Assembly: GCA_028554795.2 (NCBI GenBank)
Contig: CM068828.1
Span: forward strand, 19,057,936-19,121,935
Direction of reading: 5' to 3'
DNA: 64,000 nt
Origin: Sinohyriopsis cumingii
Taxonomy: Eukaryota > Mollusca > Bivalvia > Unionida > Unionidae
Shown here: piece after piece, positions 20,701-32,395 of the stretch
How positions within the stretch are numbered: the first letter of the stretch is position 1
Layout: every line of letters starts with the position of its first letter
The notes under the pieces: generated by a model
Seen by the model: only the letters and a program-made list of their open reading frames with translations
What the model was told of the DNA's origin: nothing
Database searches by the model: none
Made by a program: the position numbers and the translations under genes

Positions 20701-21648
20701 TGCATCGTATAACCCTACCTATGTTTAACTCTGAATTCTAAAACCAAAACATGCGTTCAGAAACAAATTTACCAATGTTCGACCTATTTTCTCTGAGTTT
20801 AGACTGGCGATAGAGGACACACGTACTAATAGTATGGAAAAATGGGAACCGACCTGACTAAAATAGAGTATTTATATGGGTTAGGCTGACCAGGATTGGT
20901 TAATAATGTAAGTTATGTTGTAGGAAAAAGAACCTTTTGAGAGGTTATCCTAGTTGTAAGTGAAAAATATAGAGACATTGTTTTATTGATGGAATTTCAG
21001 TCCTTTAACATTCTTGAGTTTGGATCACTCATTACTAAAATTAGCACCTGACTCTTTGGTGCAGAATTGAAAGCACATGTTTCAAACAAATGCAGGTCCA
21101 GAAAATGCCGCGGCTCATATCCTTTCCTCTACACAGAAGCTGACATCCAGGTTTCATCTATACTGATAAATATAGGTTTGATCATGAGTACTCAAAAACT
21201 GTAAGTTTTTTAACTTTGAAGATCATGGGGTTTACTATGGGGACTGAATTAGTACCGTGATTCCTAGAACAGGGCGCGGTTTGGTGCTGCCTTTTTCCCC
21301 GCCTTAGATAACTCTTCAACATTGTTAATGCGTGTGCTAGGAAACACAGGACATCTATTAAATTTGAGATATACAGCAAAATGTTAAGCAGTCAGTTGAC
21401 AATAGATATTACAATACCTTTTTATAAAATTGATGAATGAATGAAAATATTTCTCACATAGAATGTGAGGTTGTCTTAGTTATCTTTGTCCTATAATACC
21501 GCAAAAAATAACAAACCAAAAATGGTGTCCTACGTTTTATTTCTTTACCATTCTTTCTTTCTCTCTCCAATATAATGTTAACTCTGCCCATTTCTCAAAA
21601 CACTCCAGACTAAAGTACTACCCGTTCTATTGTCACCCAATGCAGTAA

Positions 21649-21682
<34 letters not shown>

Positions 21683-22129
21683 TGCGCGCGTACGTTGTGT
21701 GAATAGTATATTTTAGGTTTGTACGCGTTAGCGACGTTGTGTGGATAGTATATTTGGGGTTTGTACGCGTTAGCGACGTTGAGTGGATAGTATATTTGGG
21801 GTTTGTACGCGTTAGCGACGTTGTGTTGATAGTATATTTGGGGTTTGTATGCGTTCGCGTACGTTTGTATGGAGAGTATATTTGGGTTTGTACGCGTTAG
21901 CGACGTTGTGTGGATAGTATATTTGGGGTTTGTATGTGTTCGCGTACGTTTGTATGGATAGTATATTGGGGTTTGTTTTCCCTCCCTTCCGTGTGGATAG
22001 TATATCTTGGGGGTTTGTTTTTTTCCTCTTCCCTCTGTGTGTGTGTGTGTGTGTGTGTGTATTGGTCTCTGTTTGTCCCTATAAAACTCACTTTATCCCT
22101 ATCAAATACACTCTACCTACCTACCTACA

Positions 22130-22170
22130 GTAGCGCGTATTCAGGTCAGCCACTTGCAACACTGTTGCCA
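22130..22170 (+). promoter_or_regulatory. Conserved arm motif, Polinton B right copy
   Basis: GTAGCGCGTATTCAGGTCAG followed by CCACTTGCAACACTGTTGCC and A, matching the Polinton A copy at 8893-8933 apart from a few bases and the left arm exactly in inverse. Confidence 0.55.
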
Positions 22171-22739
22171 TTTATCCCCTAGTGTTCAGTACGGTGACGT
22201 CACTGAGGCTGGAGATTTTGAGACTATAAATATGGACTTGGGGTTTTCCACAGGTTGTAGCTATACATATGTACTAGAGTTCATAACCAGGAACGTCACT
22301 CAAGCTGAGGCTATAAAAAGATAGTGGGGTTTTCCAAAGGAATAACCCACAAGTTGTAGTATAAATAGATAGTGAGATTTCATAGGAATTTCAGCTGATT
22401 ATAGCTATAAATAGATACATGGGTGTTTATCCACGATCGTCACACAAGTTGATATTGTAAGTAGTTACTAAGTTTATCCATTTTATTCTAAACTATTTTA
22501 ACTTAATTTTCGGGGATATGTTTATTCTGGGACAATTTCGTCATTTTAGCGTTACTTTTAGTCACATCCATTTTGTCGTTGAGCTTTTCCTTGATTATAC
22601 CTATTTATAGCATCATTACAATTATGCAGATTTTTGAACACCCCAGCAAAATTTCAGGTCTTGGTAATGCTTTATATATAAATCTCAGGCTTGTACTAGT
22701 GTATGTCTGTCTCTGTCTCTGTTGTGTTTGGCCCTCTAT

Positions 22740-23160
22740 CATCATTGTCCCTAGACAGGTCCGATACAAATTCCCCATTGTCCCTAGACAGTCCCACCAT
22801 GTTCAATTTCCCTTGACGCTATATAGTCCCACCATGTTAAAATTCCCTATGTTAAATTCCCCTTGAGGCTAGAGTTGCCCAAGACTTTTTCCCATGTTCA
22901 ATTCCCCTTGACGCTAGACATGCCCAACATATATTCTCGTGTTCAATTCCCCTTGACGCTAGACAGGCCCACGATTTATTCCCATGTTCAATTCCCCTTG
23001 ACGCCAAAGTGCCGGGCCTGTATCTCCCATGTTCAATTCCCCTTGACGCTAAACAGGCCCAAAATATATTCCCAGGGGTTTTCGTAATGTTAAATTTCGC
23101 ATTGACGCTAAACAGGCCCAGGGTGGTTTTTAATGCTAATTCCCATTGACGCCAAACCGC
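22740..23160 (-). repeat. Terminal minisatellite of right arm
   Basis: Units of TTCAATTCCCCTTGACGCTA with GACAGGCCCA, the reverse of 10975-11460. The left arm has one or two units more in places. Confidence 0.9.
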
Positions 23161-23173
23161 CCTATTCACTACT

Positions 23174-24419
23174 ATTTAGTATGTTGGTGTTACAGATACG
23201 GTACAGTGATGTCCGATGAATATATAGATGTTCTTCTGTGATACGAATGGTGAGTGAATGGTATGTGAGTTGCTTGCATTACAGGTGCCTAACATGCAAC
23301 CGCCGATTACATTCACAAGTTCCCTGTTCCTTTGTTCACTCCTCCAACGACTATCGAGAGTCAGCTTCAACATTTCTAAGTGCAATGTTACTTAATACTT
23401 TGCAAATGTTATCGAAGAAAATGACTACTACACGGCCCTGGTAAGTTTATAAAAATTATATTGTGATAGCTTTTTAATAATTTCTCGCCTTCTTTTTTGT
23501 GCATTGTCCGTGTGTGTTAAATTTGTTTACTTATTCAATTAAAATTATTTATACATTTCACGTGTATTTCATGTAGGTCTTCTTCATTGTCTTCATCTTC
23601 TTCGTCTTCTTCTTCTTTTCTGGTGGGTGATTCATTAATTAATCATCAAGTATGATTAAAGTACAAAAACCCACGGAGACATAACGTTGTTATTTCTCCC
23701 AAATCCTCAAAGACACCTATTACATTTGTTATAGATTAGTTACTATAATAGTAGATAGACGAATTCAAACTGAAACATGTCGTTGTTATAGATTAATTAC
23801 TGTATAGGTACCTACTAGATAGATGAGGTCAAACTTAAACCTCTCAATCTTTAAAACGTAATATTCAATGGTGTTGGCTTCATCATATAGCCTGAACATG
23901 TATATTGATGCCTGATGGGATGAACATTCTAGTAAATCCATGAGGTCACTCGACCCAAAATATTATCTAGCAGAACGGAAGGTTTGTTGTATAATCCTGT
24001 TAGTGAAGCCACATCATAGTGAATAGAGTGACCACGCGAAAACAAATTTGAAATTTTCTCGCACAGACAAATGGAACAAATTTACATTGTATTGACTTCG
24101 ACAGTTTTCAAAGAGGTGAGGATAATGCCCATTTGTTTACAATAATAAGAGTGTAGGAAAACGTTCCAAAGTAGTATTATAATTGTTAATTTGCTGATTT
24201 CATACATTAACAACTTAGTGCTTGACATAGAAACGTCTTGAAGATATCGTTACTATAATGCTGAAAGTCCTGTTGTTTATAGAAATATCAATCGAAATAC
24301 GCTGAAAAGAAGTAAAAAGAAACATAATGTTTTGTTACATGAGATGCACGGTTGGCAACTTTGAATGCTTTAGAAAGAAGGATGACTACATCCAGGCTCT
24401 TATTGTTTGTTAGTTTTTA
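23174..24419. other. Right flank of Polinton B
   Basis: Two partial units of the 62-bp minisatellite are at 23720-23850 (GTTATAGATTAGTTACTATA and similar). A TCTTC-rich microsatellite sits at 23578-23625. No gene is recognised in the rest. Confidence 0.5.
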
Positions 24420-24950
24420 TAATATGTTTTCTTGATAAAGTACTCATATGTGCTTTAACATCTTGAAGCAGAATCAGTATTATTGTTGTGTTCAGTTTTT
24501 CATTTGGGTGAACTCGTTTATTAACTTTTTTCCATTGGATATGCAAAGTGCTCATCAATAATATATTTGGACAGAAAAATTAATTTTGAATTGTAGCGAA
24601 TTCAGACAAGGACATTTTTAGATTATATTATTGTGATACATGAAAAGACTGTTAGCACATCGTCACAATCCAGGCCACTAGCACATCGGTCCGATCGAGA
24701 CTACAGGCACATCAAAGCATTCAGTATCGGGACGTATTTGGAATACCATGGGAATTCAATAGGAACTTCACACATCTGGACTTGTGATAGAAATCTGAAG
24801 ACTATTTGGGATAAAATTCACAATCCTGATAGATCGTTTTAAAGTTTCACTTTGTATTCCAGGGAAATAAATTATTTGTTGAATTTTACTAAACTTGTTG
24901 GTTCTCGCTTTTTTCCGATACTTCATTTAAGACCATAGTGTTGTAAAAAT
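24420..24950 (+). mobile_element. Gypsy LTR fragment
   Basis: Similar over most of its length to the 3' LTR at 38257-38839: shared GCAGAATCAGTATTATTGTT-type, GAATTCAGACAAGGACATTT and AAACTTGTTGGTTCTCGC blocks. It lacks a clear TGTTA start, and its end is decayed (TAGTGTTGTAAAAAT). Confidence 0.65.
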
Positions 24951-25256
24951 TTAAAACAAGGTATGTAATTTTAGACGATCCAGATGCTTACATAAAATAT
25001 CTTAAAGAAGAGGGGAGGTATCGCAGCAAAATTATGTCTGTACGAAAACTGAGAGGTTTTGAAAGATAACGAGATTTTATAATCTGACGTATGTGTAAAA
25101 TGAAACAATGCATTAGGGCACGAAGGCATTAAAACATGTGATAACATGACAGCAGAACAAAGCTTTAGATCTTTATACTCCAAAGATAGCCGCTATCGCT
25201 TAACCGGCTTGAAGCAGCTGTTCCGTTATTTCTGCCGTTTTTCATGATATATTGGC

Positions 25257-25607
25257 TTGTTGTCTGTCTTCGTCTACGTTATTGTGTTCATCATGCATTG
25301 GCTGTTCTTTTCGTATGTGTTTCTTCATCTCCTTGTTTTGGAAACGAGAACAATTAGACTTTTTCTCAGCTGTCTTGCTCCACTGCTACAACTTCCTCTG
25401 TTGTTGAACAAAATGTCATCACGTGCTACTCGCCAGTCAACCCGTTTATGCTATGGTGGACCCTCATTAATTGCTTTAAATGATCACTCCTTGGCTCTCC
25501 ACACTACATCGTGCTCTAGACTAAACGAACTTGGACTACATTCATCATTACTTAAATGTAAAGAGAAACGAGAAAAGAAACGTTCTTTCAAGGCTGGCTG
25601 GCGTTGA
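25257..25607 (+). CDS. Possible ORF1 of the LINE
   Basis: 116-codon frame with a hydrophobic first third, then MSSRATRQSTRLCYGG and a basic end (KEKREKKRSFKAGWR). The part from the internal ATG (MSSRATRQ) could be a short ORF1-type basic protein; the hydrophobic front is probably untranslated. There is no zinc knuckle or other recognisable domain. It ends 130 bp before the endonuclease frame. Confidence 0.35.
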   Translation: MLSVFVYVIVFIMHWLFFSYVFLHLLVLETRTIRLFLSCLAPLLQLPLLLNKMSSRATRQSTRLCYGGPSLIALNDHSLALHTTSCSRLNELGLHSSLLKCKEKREKKRSFKAGWR

Positions 25608-25737
25608 ACAAGAAGAAGAATTCCAGTTATCTCCCTTAGAAGAATTCCAGTTATCTCCCTTATGCCCTTTCCGGCCCAACAATTTAAAAATTTAGATAAC
25701 CTAATTAATTAAATTCTCTATTAAATCGTCAACCTTT

Positions 25738-28536
25738 ATGTCTACTATCATAGAGATATCTCTGCGTATTGCATTATTCAATGCCCAATCAGTAGGATCA
25801 CTGGAAAAGCGCACAGAAATAGTTAATTTTATCAACGATCAGAATATCTACGTCTTTTTCCTGACCGAAACATGGCTAAAAACATCAGGCGATGAGCCCA
25901 TGTGCGCGGAGGTGGAATTGCTGCCATCACAAAGAACTCCATGATCAAACGTCTTAACCACACCATAACGTTCAATTTCTACCACACGTCGTTTGAACTA
26001 ATCCAAACTACACTCACACTGGAACAAAGTTCAGTCCATTTTTCTACCTATACCGTCCTCCTCCTAGTAGAAAAAAAAAGCTGACTGAATCTCTCTTTAT
26101 GGAGCAGTTTCAGAATCTCCTGGAGTATGGATATTCGATAGGTGGCAACCTGATTATTCTTGGAGATTTCAGCTTTCACTTTGACTGACCCGAAACCCAA
26201 ACACATCAAAACTCATAGATTCCATTAATTTTTTCAACATCAAACAGTCAGTTAACCATCCCACCCATAAACATGGTCACATTTTAGACTGGATTCTTCA
26301 TAGACCTGATGATAATATTCTACGGTCCTTCCTGGTATGCCACGAACTTGCATCAGATCACCTCTGCATTATATGCCATCTTGACGTATTAGTCCCTAAC
26401 CCTCCACCTTTATTTGCTACTAAGAGAAACTTCCGTATGATAAATATAACCAAACTAATGCACGACATCTAAGCAAACCTAACAACTTGCTTACCTCCTA
26501 CAACAGAACAACTCGATAACTGCCTGCGTTCATTGCTCTACAAACATGCCCCAGCCACCAAGCGCAGAGTATCAAGTCAAAAGTGTTCTCCATGGTAGAG
26601 CAGTGTTAGGGACCAGCTTCGCACTGCTAAAAGAGACCGCCGTAAAGCTGAAAGGCTTTGGCTTTCCACCAGACTCACTATTCATAAGAAAATCTATGAA
26701 GCCGCTAAGAAGAACGTCACTAACATAGTCCATGCAGCAAAATCAGCCAACGACAGTACTAAAATCATGGAAAATTCCTGCTGCAAAGATCTCTTCGAGA
26801 TTACTAACAAGTTAATGTCAAGGAAAAATGTACACCACTTCCAACTACCTTCTCTATAGTCGATCTTGCAAATTTCGTCCGTGACAAAGTACAAACTATT
26901 AGAGATAAACTTGACACCACAGTTTCAATTGACTCATCGTCACACAGATGGGATACAGAATTTCAGAGGCAACCATTATCAGCATTTGAACCTGTCTCTA
27001 TGGCTTTAATACGTACAATCGTGATAAAGAGTGCACCAAAGTCATGTGAACTTGATCCAATTCCATCATCACTGCTGCTTGAGTGCTTAGATCCAGTATG
27101 GTCTTCACTAACTGATATTATTAATGCCTCTCTCTCATCCGGGGAATTCCCATAATTTTTTCAAAACTGCCATTGCAAAGCCTCTGCTGAAGAAACCAAC
27201 GCTCGACCATAACGATTTAAAGAACTACCGCCCAGTTTCTAATCTCCCATTCCTATCAAAAATTTTAGAAAAGGTTTTTCAATCCCAACTTGTATCTCAT
27301 CTAAATTCAAACAGTCTTTTTAGCAATGTACAATCTGCATATCGCCCTTGCCACAGTACTGACACTACTCTTCTAAAAGTAGTTAATGGCATTCTCTCTG
27401 CTTTGGATAGTGGAAAGATTACAGTCCTCACCCTCCTTGATTTGTCTGCAGCATTTGACACAATATACCATGATATATTACTTCACCATTTTCAGCATGT
27501 ATTTGGCATTCATTATACAGCCTTCCTGTGGTTCAAGTCCTACTTGGTCAACAGGACACAAATTATGTCTGCAAATGGAATACACTCCAGCCCAGTTGAT
27601 ATATGTTGTGGTGTTCCACAGAGGTCTGTTCTTGGACCTCTTCTCTTCATTCTATACACTCAGCCGCTCTCAAGTGTCATAGACCGTCATCCAGTGTATC
27701 ACCAATTGCACGCTGACGACACCCAAATAAACAAATCTAGCCACCCAACTGAAGTTTATGCTACGATCCAAGGTGTAGAGAGGTGCATGTGAAATCATGG
27801 ATGACATGTAACAAGCTGCAGATGAATGATGATAAAACTGAGGCCTTCTGATCACAACACAAAGACTTTCTCATTCACATCCTTTACCTCAGTCAATAAA
27901 TATCAACAACACCAACATTAAATTTACACAGTCAGTACGAAACCTAGGTGTTACTCTGGACAGCACTCTCACGTTGCATCAACATGTCATGAACATATGC
28001 AAGGCTGCATATCTTGAGCTCAGACGCATCACCTCCATTCGCAAATATCTATCAGATGATGCCACTAAAACACTTGTGTGTTCATTAGCACTTTCAAGGC
28101 TGGACTATTGTAATTCAATTCGGTCTTGTTCCTCTCAATATCTACTCCAGAAACTTCAAAAAGTTCAAAACACAGCTGCTCGGATCATACTTAGAGTACC
28201 ACGATCAGAGCACACCTCCCAGCTGCTCTGTACCCTACACTGGCTATCCGTTCGATCCAGAATCAAACACAAAATTTGTTATCTGTGCTACGTCCAACAT
28301 ACCTATCAGACCTCACCCATGTGTACACATCATCAAGATACTTACGCTCCTCTTCTGACAATCATATACTCATTATTCCCACTATGAAAACGAAGTCATA
28401 TGGACAACGTTCTTTTGCATATCAGGGCCCAGCAACGTGGAATGAACTGCCCACTGAACTTAGACACAAAGACACAGTAATCCCATTCAAGAGTGCTCTT
28501 AAAACTCACCTATTTCGACTGCAAGAACAAACTTAA
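25738..28536 (+). pseudogene. LINE ORF2: endonuclease and reverse transcriptase, broken
   Basis: The endonuclease start (IALFNAQSVGSLEKRTEIVN, LTETWL) at 25738-25944 shifts frame soon after. Reverse transcriptase is open for 222 codons at 27124-27792, with LKNYRPVSNLPFLSKILEKV, LLDLSAAFDTI and HADD in the catalytic site; the first residue of the usual F/Y-ADD box is His. The C-terminal domain continues at 27974-28536 through frame changes (SRLDYCNSI, LQKVQNTAARIIL, ending in YNELP-like WNELPTELR). At least four frame breaks make it dead. The family copies RNA into DNA at a nicked target. Confidence 0.9.
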
Positions 28537-28705
28537 AGACCTAATAATCTTTCCTACGTTAAATATTTTCAGCATGTGTTTTATGTTTTCTAATTTCATG
28601 GTGTTTGTTTTTTGTAATCATATCATTATATATGTTTTTTATGTTATAGGTGTTGTCTAATGTTGAGCGCTTAGAGCTTCTAAAGATGAGGCGCTATACA
28701 AAGTC

Positions 28706-28746
<41 letters not shown>

Positions 28747-30428
28747 CTTTAAAGCATTTAAACATGTGCTCAGTGTACAACGCATTAGAGCACGAAAACA
28801 TTAAAACATGTGATAAAGTGTAAATTGACACAAGGCATTGGAGTATCAAGGCATCAAAACACGTAATAAAGTGAATATATTGTAGAGAATATGATAGGTT
28901 GATAATAAATGACGTCACAGAAGAAATAAATAGAGACAGCATTAGAAAGCATTAAGTTTATTGAAACTACATCTCTGACAAGCTAAAGAAAACCCAAATA
29001 CAATTTTAAAGTTAGTATATGAAAGATTTAAGAAAATGAAGGGTAATGAAAATAAAATAAATGTCGATGCAATAATGAGGGAGGAATTTCTACACCAGAG
29101 GAAAAATGTAAAATATAATGTACCTTTAACAGCTTGTAAATATCCAGGTTTTGAACATTTCTTGTTTTCAAATGTTCTATTTCATATCTAATAGTAACTG
29201 AAAGTAAACTAAGTAAAGAAATGATACAATCTGTATTTGAGATGCACTCAGCTGTAAAATATTTCAATGTTAAAGAGAAACGCTGATAATGATTATAACA
29301 AATACAAAATATCAACCATGTGAAGAGCGTGTCAAGTTGACAAGATTTAAATAATGTTACAATCAATACAATTAAAAGATAATAGATGCTATAGACTCTA
29401 CGTCTAAATTATTCTTGCCTGCTATGATGGATTTCAGATTCAGAAAACAAATTAGTGTAACACCTTTACCTTGTCCTGCAATTTAATTTAATACCATATA
29501 TTGGATACTTAACTTTAAACGAACTAACTTAACGATTAAACGTTGGACTATACTAAAGTTCAATAACGGACAGGCAAACCATTTAACATTCACTCCGTAA
29601 ACACAAACGTGTGGCATGAGATTCTGGGAGAATCAGCTAACAAGTTTATACTGACTACCATTATGTCTGGCTTGAATTCAAATATGTACTTTATAATATA
29701 CTGCATGATCTAATATTAGCTAAAGTTCAACAAGGTATTCACTTTCAAATCGAGAAATACTATTTTAATAACAAAATATATCTATATTTTGTGTGTGATA
29801 GTCAGTAAAACTTTCCATATTGTCAGCTAAATTCATCATGTATCAATCATCAATAACTGTATTTGAAATAGCCTCATAAAAAGATGATATATGTAATTAG
29901 AGAGTGTGAAATACTGACAATATACAGAGATACCTTAGATCACCAAGGAAAAGAACAAACTTTATAATATTATATCACAGATTTCCTCTTCATTATAAAA
30001 TTGATATACGGTGTTCTTCTAGTTTGAAATATTAAAACTAAAACAAAGAGTTATACGATCTATTTGTGGGATTTTATGCATCCATCTTTAGAGAACAATA
30101 CACTCCAACTGTTATTTAAATGTCAGTTGAAAGGTACACGGAGATGTTCAAGAGACTTTCCTGATTTATAGGTACATCTGTACATCTGTATGCTTTTATC
30201 CACGACATAATCTGCAAGTTCTGAAATGTCTTTATCATATTTCCATTAATGACATTTTCCTTGCTGATTTCTTTCTCCTGTCATTTTAAATTTTGTTCAG
30301 TTCGTCCTGTCACTAATTTTATGGGATTCTCGACACGTTTTCATTATTTTTCGTTATTCCGTATGTTTCCATTATGCAATTTTCCGTAATTATGCAATTT
30401 TACAATGCCACTCTACCCCCTCCACCAA
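28747..30428. other. Spacer between LINE and Gypsy LTR
   Basis: Two 50-bp repeat units at 28765-28875. The rest is AT-rich and holds no recognised gene. A minus-strand frame at 29028-29366 has no features I can name. Confidence 0.4.
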
Positions 30429-31287
30429 TGTTGTGTATATCTACATTTTTTATAACTCCTGGTGTATGAACTAATCTATATTTTTTTAAAAACTTCTATT
30501 CATGGCTGTAAAAACTGTACAAAATATCTTGACTTAGTTTTGCTACGTGACCTTAATCTGTTTAAAGCACAGTATTGAATAAGATTTAAAAATAGATGCT
30601 TATATATGTGATGACAATTATTAATACGAAGACTTATGTGGCGTCTTTAACTTAATTCCTCGTTGGCTAAATGGGTTTCTATGTTTCTGGAAGGATTCAG
30701 CAACATCCCATTGATTTGGCTAGGTTAAACGAATAGTCATGTTTGACGCAGAATGAGTAATACATTTTGTCACGTGGAGTCTATTGCGAAACACAGTTGC
30801 AATAAATAGTGTATATATAAAGAGAATTGAGCAATCAATTTCATTCCAGTTTTGGAGTCATTCCCACTTTTCGTGTTCCTGTTGCATGTCCATTTATTTG
30901 GACTGTTCAGTGGAAATAGAAAGTGATCATTATTTGGACTACAATATTATTCTGGAACGGTTACAGATTGATCGAAGAAATTTTGGACAACGCCATCTTG
31001 ACAACGTCATGGTTCTTAGACCAAAATTACATTTCCGGTTGGAAATTTAAAGGAACTGTTTATTCAGTTAAGATATTCATAGACCTTTGTTTGGATTCAG
31101 TTCAGGCATTCATTGACCTTTAAAAGGATTAGTTTGGATTCACATCATCATACTGTAAGTTCCTTTCACAGTTTCATGTATAACTTGGATAATTAAATGC
31201 TGTGTTAAGTTTTATAAACTTGTTGGTTATGGGTTTTGTTCTGTTACTTAGTTTATGTCCATTTACTTTAATGTTATATTCGTAACA
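30429..31287 (+). mobile_element. 5' LTR of a Gypsy-type retrotransposon
   Basis: Starts TGTTGTGTATAT and ends TCGTAACA. A TATA region (GTGTATATAAAGAG) lies at about 30810. It is followed after six bases by a tRNA-Pro-type primer site. It is related to the LTR at 54933-55788 (shared CTCGTTGGCT-, GGATTCAGCAAC- and TGCAATAAATAGTG-type blocks). Confidence 0.8.
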
Positions 31288-31293
31288 GAAAAT

Positions 31294-31311
31294 TGGCTGC
31301 TCTTCCGGGAT
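31294..31311 (+). promoter_or_regulatory. Primer binding site, tRNA-Pro type
   Basis: TGGCTGCTCTTCCGGGAT matches 15 of 18 bases of the tRNA-Pro primer site known from murine leukaemia virus. The second LTR's site (55795-55812) matches 16 of 18. Confidence 0.7.
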
Positions 31312-31441
31312 ACGAATTAGTGAAATATTTCAGAGAAATTGTTTTGAAATTTAAACTTGTTTTATTATTGACAGTTTTCTTTCGCTGCCGTTTAGATTTT
31401 TTTTATAGTGAAACCAACAAGCCTTTAAAATATAAATTACA

Positions 31442-32395
31442 GTGGAGAGCCTTGTTTTAAGTCCTAACCAGGAACAGTTAGTATCCTTGAAAAAGGATGA
31501 ATTATTCCAACTTTCCAGACAATCTCTTTCAGAGGCAAAGTCATCTTTGTTAAAACAAGAAATACAAAAATATGATTTGGCTCAATTATATTTGGTAGAA
31601 AAGAATATTTTGGATAAAAGTGCTTTGAGTTTGATTAGTAAGTCTTCCTCTGACACCAACGTGCTAGTTATGGAATTGAAATTAAAATAAAAGAAAGAAA
31701 TGAAGTTAAAAAGCTTGAGCTTGATAAAGATGAAAAAGAAAGAGAAGCAAAGTCAAAAATAGAAGAAATGGAAATGAAAATGCAGGAAAAAGAGATGTAA
31801 ATGCAGGAAAATGAAAGAGATAGAGAGAGAGAGAGACAAATAACAAAAAGGATAGATGCAAATGAAATAGCAAAGAAGAGATGCTAATGAAATTGCAAAT
31901 GCAAAAGAGAAAAAAACGAGATGGGAATACAATTAAAATGAATACAATTATAACTGGCAAGCATAAGGCTTTCCCGCTCATGGAGGTTCGGTTTTTGATG
32001 TTACAAAAATATTAGATTAGTACCGCCTGATAAGGATAAAGGTGTATATCAGTATTTTTCACATTTTGAAAAAAATAGCCGATAATTAATATGGCCAAGA
32101 GAGCACTGGACTATATTATTACCGATTGTACATATTGGCAAATCTCGTGAACGTTATACGTCATTGTCAGTTGAAGCAAGTGCTGATTATGTTCTGGTCA
32201 AGGAATGTATATTTAGGGGATATGAGTTGGTACAGGAGGCATATCGACATATCAGGAACACCCTTCCCCTAGTCGATGAAAAGAAAGAAACCATATTATT
32301 CATTTGTGGCTGTGAAATTTATTCATGCTGCTAATCTTTTTACGTTATCAGTTAATCGTACGATTACGTCACTGATTTGTGTTAACTGCGTCAAA
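31442..32395 (+). pseudogene. Gypsy gag remnant
   Basis: The first 82 codons are open (31442-31690: LVLSPNQEQLVSLKKDELFQ, then LFQLSRQSLSEAKSSLLK). Then comes a frame-broken Lys/Glu coiled region (31690-31940). The capsid-like part follows: a stretch ending YQYFSHFEK, a WPREHW-equivalent, and ADYVLVKECIFRGYELVQEA at about 32170-32240. The second half is spread over three frames. Gag proteins of this type form the retroelement particle. A similar start occurs at 57295 downstream of the other LTR. Clearly non-functional. Confidence 0.7.

Larger units (their letters stand above)
10954..23173 (-). mobile_element. Polinton B: deletion derivative with 4.1-kb inverted arms
   Basis: The left end reads AGTAGTGAATAGGGGCGG and the right end ACCGCCCTATTCACTACT, reverse complements apart from one base. 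The flanks GTTTAG (10948-10953) and ATTTAG (23174-23179) match in five of six bases, as expected for the 6-bp target duplication of Polintons, whose ends begin with AG. The arms (10954 to about 15105, and about 19107 to 23173) are close inverted copies. The 4-kb core encodes Polinton proteins on the minus strand: integrase chromodomain tail, small membrane protein, capsid-like protein, Cys/His protein, protease and an unknown ORF. Polymerase, ATPase and major capsid genes are absent, so it is non-autonomous. The close match of the arms points to a fairly recent insertion or to gene conversion between arms. Confidence 0.9.
19107..23173 (-). repeat. Right inverted arm of Polinton B
   Basis: Reverse complement of the left arm, carrying the same order of features: 79-codon ORF (19720-19959, plus), small ORFs (20384-20700, minus), GT run (about 21653-21680), 43-bp subterminal repeats (about 21700-21960), conserved motif (22130-22170) and terminal minisatellite (about 22740-23160). 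It differs from the left arm by an extra segment of about 85 bp (near 19443-19530), by microsatellite lengths and by scattered substitutions. Confidence 0.9.
25147..28746 (+). mobile_element. L2/CR1-like LINE, broken
   Basis: A short 5' ORF (25257-25607), then endonuclease and reverse transcriptase frames, then a 3' end with GCGCTATACAAAGTCCTC and an ATT repeat tail (28710-28746). The tail structure and RT wording fit the L2/CR1 group. Short copies of the same 50-bp sequence (GCATTAGGGCACGAAGGCAT-like) lie on both sides (25091-25146 and 28765-28875), so the element sits within a small repeat. Confidence 0.85.
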
